Source of the DNA: an uncultured Dialister sp.
GTDB taxonomy: Bacteria; Bacillota; Negativicutes; Veillonellales; Dialisteraceae
DNA length: 7,700 nt
Assembly (NCBI RefSeq): GCF_900541605.1
Contig: NZ_UQKJ01000089.1
Location: 1 to 7,700 of the forward strand
Direction: 5' to 3'
The notes below the pieces were generated by a model. The model saw only the letters and a list, made by a program, of their open reading frames with translations, made no database searches and had not been told where the DNA came from. This document shows positions 1 to 5,584 of the stretch, piece by piece (the stretch's first letter is position 1; each line of letters starts with the position of its first letter). The position numbers and the translations under genes were made by a program.

Positions 1-103
1 GCTGAGGTTAGCTGATGGAAATTGAAGAAAGCGCCGCAGGCTGTCGAGCTTTCCTGAATGCTAGAAGCTAGGAGCTAGAAGCCCCGCACGAATGACTCTA
101 TCC
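1..103 (+). repeat. Dispersed intergenic repeat, copy A
   Basis: This stretch is the reverse complement of 7577-7672 at every position except one 7-base insertion, so the two copies face each other across the whole window. The insertion lies in a small tandem array of 7-mers at 56-83 (gaatgct, agaagct, aggagct, agaagcc); copy B has only the last three. The left edge carries a 16-base end sequence (4-19) that, in copy B, reappears inverted at the other edge. Here the match stops abruptly after 103, so copy A lacks that second end. No coding potential is visible. The repeat may continue to the left of the window. It resembles a small non-autonomous element, but its family is not recognised. Confidence 0.85.
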
Positions 104-142
104 GTAAGCTTCGCTCTAACAGCTCACCGCAATTCTCCCACG

Positions 143-172
143 TAAAAAGCAGCAGTTTTTCGCTGCTGCTTT
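143..172 (-). terminator. Terminator of surE
   Basis: A 10-bp perfect stem (146-155 with 163-172) encloses a 7-nt loop. Read on minus, it is followed by a run of Ts (148 down to 144). It begins one base past the surE stop codon, so it is placed to end the surE transcript. On plus, the stem lacks a good T tail, so it looks one-directional. Confidence 0.85.
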
Positions 173-173
173 C

Positions 174-947
174 TTATTCTCCCGCCATCTGCTGTGCCAC
201 AGATTTCACAGCATCCAGGTTATCCCGGTCCGTCATATTCCATGTGAGGGCAGTCAGTGTGGGATAGCCCCGGTGGATCCAGAAAACGTCCGTATCCGGT
301 GCCGCGTCAGGAAGCATTTTCCCGGACAGCCAGAATCCCAGGTGCCCCGAGGGATCCTTCATTTCCCGGATGGCATCCTGGTACCGCTGGACACCGAGCT
401 TGGTGACCTTCAGGTTCTCCCAGGTGAGGTCCTCTTTGTCCTTTGGCATATTGAGGCTCAATGTGCCTTTGTACTTCATATCCACAAAATATTTCCGGAT
501 AACGTCAAAGGCAAAGGATGATGCCTTTTCCAGGAAGTCCTTGTCCTTGATGGTGTCGGCAGACAGGGCAATGGAAGGAATGCCGAATACCGCCCCCTCC
601 AGGGCTCCCGCCACGGTGCCGCTGTAGAGGCAGTCGGTGCCGTTATTGAATCCGTTATTAATGCCCGAAACCACCAGATCCGGCATGTCATTCCGGAGCC
701 AGTGCTCCAGGGCCAGCTTGCAGCAGTCCGCCGTGGTGCCGTTGCAGGAAAGGACAGAAATATTTTCTCCGTAGCTTTCCTTGTGCCACATACGGAGGTG
801 GGTCTGCAGGGACAGGGAAGAAGAACATGAGCTCCGTCCCCGGTTCGGCGCGATCACCGTCACCCGCCCCAGACGGGCCAGTTTCTTTGCCATCTCAATG
901 AGTCCCGGCGACTCGAATCCATCATCGTTGGTCATAAAAATATGCAT
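174..947 (-). CDS. surE: 5'/3'-nucleotidase SurE
   Basis: This is a cytoplasmic metal-dependent phosphatase of the SurE family, which removes phosphate from nucleoside 5'- and 3'-monophosphates and is linked to stationary-phase survival. At 257 residues it has normal family length. The N-terminal TNDDGFESPG motif supplies metal ligands D8 and D9. A serine-rich segment follows at 39-46. NGTTADC (69-75) and SGINNGFNNGTDCLYSGT (94-111, with metal ligand N97) are the family's core motifs. The C-terminal TDVFWIHRGYPTLTAL (219-234) matches the usual TDxxAVxxGYVSITPL region. The start is fixed by an AGGTGA ribosome binding site (952-957) and by the DNDDG-type motif beginning at residue 7. It appears to be a single-gene unit with its own terminator. 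The classical neighbours pcm and rpoS are not nearby. Substitutions such as CC for CV after the GTxAD motif are mild and do not suggest loss of function. Confidence 0.95.
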   Translation of the reverse strand: MHIFMTNDDGFESPGLIEMAKKLARLGRVTVIAPNRGRSSCSSSLSLQTHLRMWHKESYGENISVLSCNGTTADCCKLALEHWLRNDMPDLVVSGINNGFNNGTDCLYSGTVAGALEGAVFGIPSIALSADTIKDKDFLEKASSFAFDVIRKYFVDMKYKGTLSLNMPKDKEDLTWENLKVTKLGVQRYQDAIREMKDPSGHLGFWLSGKMLPDAAPDTDVFWIHRGYPTLTALTWNMTDRDNLDAVKSVAQQMAGE

Positions 948-983
948 AGATTCACCTGATTTCTAAATCATTTACATAGTTTT

Positions 984-1015
984 ATTTTACCATAAATATA
1001 GAAGTGCTTCTATAT
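984..1015 (-). promoter_or_regulatory. Candidate surE promoter with overlapping palindrome
   Basis: A perfect inverted repeat lies at 996-1015: two 9-base arms (atatagaag and cttctatat) separated by tg. On minus, a -10 candidate TAAAAT lies at 984-989, and the position 17 bases upstream (1007-1012, TAGAAG) is a poor -35 that falls inside the palindrome. A transcript from here would have a leader of about 30 nt before surE. A perfect dyad over a weak -35 is the usual layout of a repressor or activator site. The regulator is unknown, and the promoter assignment is an inference from sequence only. Confidence 0.4.
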
Positions 1016-1154
1016 GGATTTTATAGAGAACCGGTAAAGGGAATATAAAGAGAAGAGTTGAGATCCAGCGGCTCCGCCGCAGATAAGACGGTTCTGCCAA
1101 TTTCAGTATATCGGGGAGTTGACGGTTGGCGTTTTCTGGCATGAATGCAGATAT

Positions 1155-1468
1155 AGTCATAGTGGCTGAGGGGTAATGCCCTGCGGGCAAGGTGGCTCAG
1201 GGGTAACGGGCTTCGCCCGAGGGGGTGGTGTGCCGCATCAAAATTATATAGCGGCACGAGTTTATGATTCAGCGGCAAAGCCGAAAAATACATACTCCGC
1301 GGCGCTATATGAATTGTGCGCCGCACCTTCCCCTTGGCCGAAGGCCATTCCCCTTGAGTCACCTCGCCGTCAGGTGTTACCCCTCGCCCGCAGGGCGTTC
1401 CCCCTGCGCCACCTTGCCGAAGGCATTACCCCTCGCCTGCAGGGCGTTCCCCTTAAGCCACTATGACT
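1155..1468. repeat. Composite inverted-repeat element of mini-hairpins
   Basis: This gene-free GC-rich element is bounded by an exact 13-base inverted repeat (1155-1167 agtcatagtggct; 1456-1468 its complement). Inside are about ten short stem-loops with mostly 3-nt loops: 1177-1189, 1207-1219, 1335-1347, 1360-1376, 1385-1397, 1415-1425 and 1433-1445. A central pair of 7-bp stems with 12-14 nt AT-rich loops (1230-1257 and 1299-1324) are inverted versions of each other, and a small hairpin (1273-1283) sits near the middle. The spacers repeat motifs such as aggggtaa and aggtggc. The right arm has five hairpins and the left arm two, so unit number differs. Reading frames through it give repetitive Pro/Leu/Arg-rich peptides and are not credible genes. 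It resembles REP/BIME-type or MITE-like intergenic repeats. Flanking bases 1016-1154 and 1469-1508 show nothing further. Confidence 0.75.
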
Positions 1469-1508
1469 CAGACCGTAGTCACGCCGATGAGAATCCAATC
1501 CTCTCACA

Positions 1509-1537
1509 TTGACATCCCATGGCGCAGGTTTTAAAAT
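1509..1537 (+). promoter_or_regulatory. Strong candidate promoter for the aminotransferase
   Basis: TTGACA (1509-1514, full consensus) is followed after exactly 17 bases by TAAAAT (1532-1537, five of six). Transcription would begin near 1544, giving a leader of about 250 nt before the aminotransferase at 1796. It begins 40 bases beyond the hairpin element. Its quality is good, but the distance to the gene leaves open that a nearer promoter is the main one. Confidence 0.5.
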
Positions 1538-1544
1538 ATTAGTA

Positions 1545-1795
1545 CTAAGGACTTTCAGGCTATTGGCAGATGGCCCAGGGATTTCCTGTAGTATTTATAT
1601 GTGCTTGCGGACTCCATGGTTTTTGCAGAACCGCTGATTTATTTGCCGGTCAGATTTCATAAAGCCATTACGCATTGAATGAAATCCGGCAGCCATTGAA
1701 TCGGAGCTTCCTTACCACAGCCACCGGAGCATTTATAAAAATCCATGAAAACGGAATGATGTCATTCTGCTTTCGAGTGTAAAGGAGAGATATTT
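1545..1795 (+). other. Untranslated leader of the aminotransferase (no known riboswitch)
   Basis: No gene is visible here. A long-range hairpin at 1645-1690 pairs gatttcat (1653-1660) with atgaaatc (1679-1686) and gccg (1645-1648) with cggc (1687-1690), with a 4-nt bulge and an 18-nt loop. An 8-mer, cattgaat, occurs at 1673-1680 and again at 1693-1700. There is no U-tailed attenuator and no T-box, lysine, SAM or glycine riboswitch core that I can recognise. Whether this stretch is transcribed depends on the promoter at 1509-1537 being used. Confidence 0.3.
1712..1767 (+). promoter_or_regulatory. Alternative proximal promoter and small palindrome
   Basis: A weaker promoter candidate, TTACCA (1712-1717) and TATAAA (1734-1739) with a 16-base spacer, would start near 1746. 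Just downstream is an inverted repeat at 1754-1767 (gaatga, tg, tcattc), positioned where a repressor could block the start. Its central tg matches that of the surE palindrome, but the arms differ. Both elements are suggestive only. Confidence 0.25.
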
Positions 1796-3007
1796 ATGGC
1801 AATTCGTTTTTCTGATGTATTGGCAAATATGAAACCGTCCGACCTGGGTCCCCTTCTGGCGCTCACCGCACAGCCGGATATTATTTCTTTCGCCGGTGGT
1901 CTTCCGGCTCCGAAGACATTCCCTCTGAAGGAACTGACTGAAGTCGCTATCAAAGTAAGAGAAGAAGATGGTGCCGGTGCTATGCAGTATGGCCCGTCCC
2001 TTGGCTTCATGGGTCTCCGTCAGGCCATTGCAGACCGGATGAACCGCATGTACCAGCCCATGGGAATGTACAAGGTGGATCCGAAGAACATCATGATCGT
2101 TACCGGTTCCCAGCAAGGCCTCGATATCACAGGCCGTGTCTTCCTGAACAAGGGCGATGTGGTTCTCTGCGAAAGCCCGACATACCTGGGCGCTATCGGC
2201 GCTTTTGATTTCGAACAGCCAAGATACATCGAAGTTCCCACCGACGATGACGGCATCATTCCGGAAGAACTGGAAAAGGTACTGGAAAAGAACGACAACG
2301 TGAAATTCATTTACGTCATTCCGAACTACCAGAACCCCACCGGCCGCTGCATGAGCCTGGAACGGCGCAAGAAATTCATGGAAATCGTAACGAAGTTTGA
2401 AATCCCCGTATTCGAAGATAACCCCTACGGTGATCTCCGTTTCGAAGGCGAAGAAATCGCTCCGCTCATCACCATGGATCCGAAACATCTCGTTATGTAT
2501 TCCGGCACCTTCTCCAAGACCCTGGCTCCCGGCATGAGACTGGCATGGATGGTTGTTAATGATGAAATGCTGCCGAAATTCGACCTGGTCAAGGGCTCCA
2601 CGGACCTGGCTACTCCCTCTGTTACCCAGCGTGAAGTGGCTATGTACATGAAGAACTACGACTTCGAAGGACACATTAAAGATAACTGCAAACTTTATGG
2701 CCATCGCCGGGATGTAATGTGCAATGCCATCAAGAAGTACTTCCCCTCCGATGTAAAATGCACCTATCCCCATGGTGGACTCTTCCTGTGGGTAGAACTG
2801 CCGGAAGGCTGCAACTCCCGTGACCTCTTCAAGTACGCACTGGACCGCAAGGTTGCTTACGTACCGGGGGATGCTTTCTTCCCGGAATCCAAGAAGAAGA
2901 ACTACTTCCGTCTGAACTTCTCCTACAATGATGATGATGTCATTGAAGAAGGGGTTAAGAGACTGGCCGATGCCCTGAAGGCTTATCTCGCTGATTCCAA
3001 GAAATAA
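1796..3007 (+). CDS. PLP-dependent class I/II aminotransferase (LysN / 2-aminoadipate transaminase-like)
   Basis: This is a cytoplasmic fold-type I aminotransferase that moves an amino group between an amino acid and a 2-oxo acid through pyridoxal phosphate. Visible landmarks are the N-terminal SFAGGLPAP (31-39) and MQYGPSLG (63-70) segments typical of the LysN/AAT-II/KAT-like subgroup, TGSQQGLD (103-110), NPTG (180-183), the cofactor-contacting DNPYG (208-212), the Schiff-base lysine K241 in GTFSKTLAPGMR (237-248), and a carboxylate-binding arginine at about R372 in YFRLNFSY. At 403 residues it is full length, without the GntR-type DNA-binding extension of MocR regulators. The start has a strong AAGGAGA site at 1782-1788, 7 bases upstream. 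Codon use is restricted and regular, suggesting high expression. It stands alone and ends in a strong terminator. The substrate cannot be set from sequence: aminoadipate, aromatic, branched-chain or broad specificity are all possible. Confidence 0.93.
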   Translation: MAIRFSDVLANMKPSDLGPLLALTAQPDIISFAGGLPAPKTFPLKELTEVAIKVREEDGAGAMQYGPSLGFMGLRQAIADRMNRMYQPMGMYKVDPKNIMIVTGSQQGLDITGRVFLNKGDVVLCESPTYLGAIGAFDFEQPRYIEVPTDDDGIIPEELEKVLEKNDNVKFIYVIPNYQNPTGRCMSLERRKKFMEIVTKFEIPVFEDNPYGDLRFEGEEIAPLITMDPKHLVMYSGTFSKTLAPGMRLAWMVVNDEMLPKFDLVKGSTDLATPSVTQREVAMYMKNYDFEGHIKDNCKLYGHRRDVMCNAIKKYFPSDVKCTYPHGGLFLWVELPEGCNSRDLFKYALDRKVAYVPGDAFFPESKKKNYFRLNFSYNDDDVIEEGVKRLADALKAYLADSKK

Positions 3008-3021
3008 GAATAGGGATATAG

Positions 3022-3061
3022 AAAACAGCAGCAGAATGGTTTCATTCTGCCGCTGTTTTTT
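3022..3061 (+). terminator. Terminator of the aminotransferase gene
   Basis: A 15-base stem (3024-3038 with 3043-3057), with one a/c mismatch and a gttt loop, is followed by a T run to 3061. It starts 15 bases after the stop codon. On minus, the same stem is followed by a short TTTT, so it could also end readthrough from the MATE operon. No separate terminator was found in 3062-3205, which otherwise holds nothing recognisable. Confidence 0.9.
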
Positions 3062-3205
3062 CGTGGAAAAATTATTGGAAATCCCCATAGATTTATTGGC
3101 CTTTGAAAACTGGTGGCGCGGTTTTTATCCAGGGGAATGATTGAGAACTGTGTTAATGGGAATTTGGGAATTTATTACTGCCGTGGCGATTTCATCCTGC
3201 ACAGA

Positions 3206-4531
3206 TTAATAGCCGTATTCTTTTTGCATCCCTTTCAGGAAGGCGAAGACCACCAGGGCAGAGCCGATTTCAGCGGCCGTCAGGGAAAGCCAGAGGCCAT
3301 CGGTACCTAAAATGACTGGTAGCAGGAGGATGGATGCCACTTCGAAAACCAGGGTATGGGTGAAGGAAATGAGGGCGGATACGGTGCCGTTATTCAGGGC
3401 GGTGAAGAAGGCATCCCCGTATTTCGAAAAGCCGGAAAGAATGTAGGCGAAGCTGTAGAGCCGGAAGGCATGGGTGGTGAGCTTCGTAAGTTCCGGGTCG
3501 TAGCCTACAAAGATTTCTGCCAGCCAGGGAGCGGAGAGGGAGGCGGTGATAAAGAGGAGGAATCCTGTTGCCGGGAGGAGCTTCAGGCTGCTGTGAAGGA
3601 TGTGGGTGAGTTCTTTCTTTTTCCGGGCACCGTACTGGTAGGCGGTCACCGGAATGAGGGCATCGGAGTAGCCGATGTACACAGCATCGAAGAGGAAAGA
3701 AATGTAGGAAATAACACTGTAGGCGGCCAGTCCGTCCTCCCCGGCCCAGCGGAGAAGCTCATAGGTGTAGAGCATGGTCACCAGGGGGTCCGACAGGTAG
3801 GTGAGAAGGCTGGAAAGACCGTTGTACATGGATTGGAAGACGGGAGCAGGGGAGGGAAGGGGCTTTGTGAAGTAGAGGATCTTTCCCTGGGGGCGAAGAA
3901 AGTAAATCACCGGGAAAAGGGCTCCCAGAACCTGGGAAATGATGGTGGCGTAGGCCGCACCGGGCAGGCCCCATTGCAGCTCTGCTACAAACAGGGCATC
4001 CAGCAGGATATTGGCCATGCCGGAAACCAGGATGAACCGGAGTCCCAGGGATCCCCGGCCAGCGGTCATCAGGAACCCCTGCAGCGTATTCTGCAGGACG
4101 AAGAAGGGGAGTGCCGGAAAGAGAAGGCGGCCGTAGAGGATACTGTAGTCCAGAAGATCCCCTTCAGCGCCAAGGAAGGCTGAAATCCATGGGGTCAGAA
4201 GGAATCCGAGGATGCTGAGAACGATACTGCAGGCCAGGCATGCCAGGATGATAGTGGTAAAAGAAGCCCGGGCCTCATCTTCTTTCTTTTGTCCCAACTC
4301 CTTGGAAACCAGGGCACTGCCGCCGGAGGAAAACATAAAGCCCAGGGAGGAAAACATCATGAGTGCCGGAAAAATGACATTTAATCCGGCAAAGGGCGTC
4401 TTCCCCACGTAGTTGGAGACAAAGAATCCATCTACCATGTAGTAAATGGACATGAAAATGAGCATGAAAATCATGGGCAGGACAAAGCGCAGCAGTTTAC
4501 CAAAAGTCATATGTTCCGAAAGGGAGCTCAT
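3206..4531 (-). CDS. MATE-family multidrug efflux transporter
   Basis: This is an inner-membrane antiporter predicted to expel drugs or metabolites in exchange for Na+ or H+. At 441 residues it has family length and shows about twelve hydrophobic helices. Diagnostic segments are YMVDGFFVSNYVG (31-43, with conserved acidic D34 in the first helix), SGGSALVSKELGQKKEDEA (69-87, the N-lobe loop after helix 2), NILLDALFV (174-182) and GLPGAAYATIISQ (188-200). The C-lobe repeats the pattern around 270-305. The start overlaps the marR stop as ATGA, and an AGGAGG inside the last marR codons (about 4539-4544) serves as its ribosome binding site, so the two are translationally coupled. Control is expected from the MarR protein through the operators at 4993-5064. 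The arrangement recalls mepR-mepA of staphylococci. The substrate is unknown. Confidence 0.93.
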   Translation of the reverse strand: MSSLSEHMTFGKLLRFVLPMIFMLIFMSIYYMVDGFFVSNYVGKTPFAGLNVIFPALMMFSSLGFMFSSGGSALVSKELGQKKEDEARASFTTIILACLACSIVLSILGFLLTPWISAFLGAEGDLLDYSILYGRLLFPALPFFVLQNTLQGFLMTAGRGSLGLRFILVSGMANILLDALFVAELQWGLPGAAYATIISQVLGALFPVIYFLRPQGKILYFTKPLPSPAPVFQSMYNGLSSLLTYLSDPLVTMLYTYELLRWAGEDGLAAYSVISYISFLFDAVYIGYSDALIPVTAYQYGARKKKELTHILHSSLKLLPATGFLLFITASLSAPWLAEIFVGYDPELTKLTTHAFRLYSFAYILSGFSKYGDAFFTALNNGTVSALISFTHTLVFEVASILLLPVILGTDGLWLSLTAAEIGSALVVFAFLKGMQKEYGY

Positions 4532-4974
4532 GGCTTTTCCTCCTTCAGGAGCGGTGCTGCTTCTTCAATAAAGAAAGAACGGAATCGGGACATAATGGCA
4601 ATGGAAGATTCTTTTTCTTCCGCAGAAAGACGGGACCAGGCCCTTTCTTCGAGCCGTCCTACAGGGAAAATGAACTGCCTGGCAAAGACCATGCCTTCTT
4701 CGGTGGTGTGGAGTTCCTTAGCCCTTCGGTTTTCAGGGGATACTTCAATGGTGATCCACCCTTTCCTGGCCAGGTTCTTGATGGCCAGGCTTGCAGTCTG
4801 CCGGCTCATAAAGGTGGCAAGACAGATTTCATGGGCAAAGCGGCTGCCGTCTTTATAGACGGAATACATGACCCAGTACTCCGACGATGGGAGACCGCTG
4901 GATTTCTGTATTTTCTGGTAAATAGAGTTCATGCTGTTTACCAGGTTGTATAGGGTGGAAAATGTGATTTCCAT
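4528..4974 (-). CDS. MarR-family transcriptional regulator
   Basis: This is a winged helix-turn-helix dimer, 148 residues, of normal length for the family. The N-terminal helix (1-25) and C-terminal helices (95-145) form the dimer interface. The recognition helix is in SRQTASLAIKNLARKG (57-72), followed by the wing VSPENRRAKELHTT (78-91), a variant of the DxRxxRxxxLT wing. An AAGGAGGT site 6 bases upstream fixes the start. It is the first gene of a two-gene operon with the MATE pump and probably represses it, with release on binding a pump substrate. Two TGTCAA-type palindromes in its promoter, one over the -35 box and one over the start of transcription, fit autorepression. The ligand is unknown, and cysteine C51 alone gives no clear case for redox sensing. 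Confidence 0.92.
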   Translation of the reverse strand: MEITFSTLYNLVNSMNSIYQKIQKSSGLPSSEYWVMYSVYKDGSRFAHEICLATFMSRQTASLAIKNLARKGWITIEVSPENRRAKELHTTEEGMVFARQFIFPVGRLEERAWSRLSAEEKESSIAIMSRFRSFFIEEAAPLLKEEKP

Positions 4975-4992
4975 AATAGAACCTCCTTAAAT

Positions 4993-5006
4993 GTCAATAA
5001 ATTGAC
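4993..5006. promoter_or_regulatory. MarR-like operator, downstream half
   Basis: The inverted repeat is gtcaat, aa, attgac. It lies in the first bases of the predicted marR transcript and shares the GTCAA/TTGAC half-sites with the second operator, whose centre is 45 bp away. A regulator bound here would block RNA polymerase clearance. Assigning it to the adjacent MarR protein is an inference from position and shared half-sites. Confidence 0.6.
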
Positions 5007-5013
5007 TGTTCAA

Positions 5014-5042
5014 AGCATAGCAGGCGCCATTCAGATTGTCAA
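5014..5042 (-). promoter_or_regulatory. Promoter of the marR-MATE operon
   Basis: On minus, TTGACA (5042-5037, perfect) and TATGCT (5019-5014, four of six) are spaced by 17 bases. Predicted start is near 5007, giving a leader of about 33 nt to marR. The -35 box is one arm of the operator palindrome at 5025-5064. Confidence 0.75.
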
Positions 5043-5064
5043 ATTATTGACAGTCTGAATGGCG
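5025..5064. promoter_or_regulatory. 40-bp operator palindrome shared by two divergent promoters
   Basis: Arms of 11 bases (cgccattcaga and its complement, 5025-5035 and 5054-5064) flank an inner TGTCAA / TTGACA pair (5037-5042 and 5047-5052), with one t/g wobble between and a 4-nt centre. Of 20 symmetric positions, 17 pair exactly. Each inner arm is a perfect -35 box, one for each strand. This is the most likely binding site for the adjacent MarR protein. The unusually long arms could bind two dimers or a second factor. Confidence 0.7.
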
Positions 5065-5076
5065 TCTCTTTATACT
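5047..5076 (+). promoter_or_regulatory. Divergent plus-strand promoter without an obvious gene
   Basis: TTGACA (5047-5052, perfect) and TATACT (5071-5076, five of six) are separated by 18 bases. The quality is at least as good as the marR promoter it mirrors. Its predicted start, near 5083, lies only about 70 bases before a strong terminator, with no reading frame between. Confidence 0.55.
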
Positions 5077-5082
5077 ATAAAA

Positions 5083-5152
5083 GAACTGCTTGCATTAGAA
5101 AAACCAAAGTAAAAAGCTTCCACAATCGGATTTAAGATTGTAGAAGCTTTTT
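5083..5152 (+). ncRNA. Possible short RNA from the divergent promoter
   Basis: If the plus-strand promoter works, its transcript would run from about 5083 through the hairpin at 5111-5152, about 70 nt. It contains no ATG or other start with a ribosome binding site, so it would be a small RNA ending in a stable stem, or simply an abortive product. No known RNA family is recognised. This call rests only on promoter and terminator positions. Confidence 0.25.
5111..5152. terminator. Bidirectional terminator after tRNA-Leu
   Basis: The stem pairs 5111-5120 with 5143-5152 (10 bp) and 5122-5127 with 5136-5141 (6 bp) across one c/a mismatch, with an 8-nt loop. The outer pairs are five A-T, so both strands end in a T run. 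On minus it lies 8 bases past the tRNA 3' end and terminates that transcript. On plus it would stop the product of the divergent promoter. Confidence 0.88.
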
Positions 5153-5160
5153 AGGTTTAC

Positions 5161-5246
5161 TGGTGCCGGAGGCGGGACTTGAACCCGCACGATGTTGCCA
5201 TCGCCAGATTTTGAGTCTGGTGCGTCTGCCATTCCGCCACTCCGGC
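5161..5246 (-). tRNA. tRNA-Leu (anticodon CAA)
   Basis: A complete class II tRNA of 86 nt including an encoded CCA end (5163-5161) and discriminator A (5164). The acceptor stem GCCGGAG pairs with CTCCGGC (5240-5246 with 5165-5171). The anticodon stem CCAGA/TCTGG encloses the loop CTCAAAA, giving anticodon CAA, which reads UUG leucine codons. A long variable arm (GATG-GCAA-CATC) and the GGGTTCAAGTCCC T-arm complete it. It has its own promoter and terminator and is not part of a tRNA cluster. Confidence 0.97.
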
Positions 5247-5258
5247 ATATCGATATTC

Positions 5259-5288
5259 ATTTTAGCATACAAAAGAAGGAACCGTCAA
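5259..5288 (-). promoter_or_regulatory. Promoter of tRNA-Leu
   Basis: On minus, TTGACG (5288-5283) and TAAAAT (5264-5259) are spaced by 18 bases, and a TG one base before the -10 makes an extended -10 element. Transcription would start about 5-6 bases before the mature tRNA. Confidence 0.75.
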
Positions 5289-5355
5289 TATTTCGGACAA
5301 GCCATCTTTTCTTTTTCTCTTTTTTTGGAAAAATGTGCCTCTCTATGAATGGTTG

Positions 5356-5364
5356 TGATATGAT
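5356..5364 (+). promoter_or_regulatory. Extended -10 promoter for the small membrane gene
   Basis: TG-a-TATGAT forms an extended -10, but the position 17 bases upstream (5336-5341) does not resemble TTGACA. The start would be near 5371, about 25 nt before the GTG codon. A promoter is expected here because the upstream tRNA unit runs the other way. Confidence 0.4.
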
Positions 5365-5395
5365 ATACATATTCCTATTTACAGGAGATGATACT

Positions 5396-5548
5396 GTGAA
5401 TATCAAACTGGTACTCTTGGGTATACTGGCCCTTTTCAGTCTGTACCGTCTGTATGAGCACAATGATTTTCTGACGCTCTGCGCCACGGTCATTGTGGTG
5501 GCGGCCTTTGTGCTGTCTTCGCTCTATGTATGGCGGAATCGTGATTGA
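5396..5548 (+). CDS. Small two-helix membrane protein, function unknown
   Basis: This 50-residue protein starts at GTG, chosen because an AGGAG site (5383-5387) lies 8 bases upstream. The same open frame extends further upstream, but that part crosses the tRNA gene and has no suitable start. It holds two hydrophobic segments, about residues 2-17 and 25-44, separated by a short polar turn (LYEHNDF) and ended by the charged tail WRNRD. By the positive-inside pattern, both ends probably face the cytoplasm. I recognise no family. It lies 36 bases before the M20 hydrolase and is probably transcribed with it, but no functional link can be read from the sequence. Confidence 0.7.
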   Translation: MNIKLVLLGILALFSLYRLYEHNDFLTLCATVIVVAAFVLSSLYVWRNRD

Positions 5549-5584
5549 ATGGGCATGTATATAGATCTATAGGGAGGGATTCTT

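Noticed and set aside
1021..1512. Several frames in the hairpin-rich region giving repetitive Pro/Leu/Arg peptides
   Set aside because: They translate the hairpin repeats on both strands equally; no ribosome binding sites and no plausible protein.
1545..1795. Riboswitch or T-box in the aminotransferase leader
   Set aside because: No known core motif and no U-tailed attenuator hairpin before the start codon.
1733..3088. 451-codon open frame on minus opposite the aminotransferase
   Set aside because: It mirrors a gene with restricted codon use, which removes antisense stops; it has no ribosome binding site or family features, while the plus frame has complete aminotransferase motifs.
3356..4183. 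275-codon plus frame opposite the MATE gene
   Set aside because: Gly/Glu-rich translation without a domain; a shadow of the transporter's codons.
5192..5395. Upstream extension of the small membrane protein frame to 118 codons
   Set aside because: It would run through the tRNA-Leu gene and its promoter; the GTG at 5396 has the only good ribosome binding site.
5560..5571. 12-bp perfect palindrome tatagatctata before the M20 gene
   Set aside because: Short, AT-rich, without an associated promoter; likely by chance in a 36-base gap.
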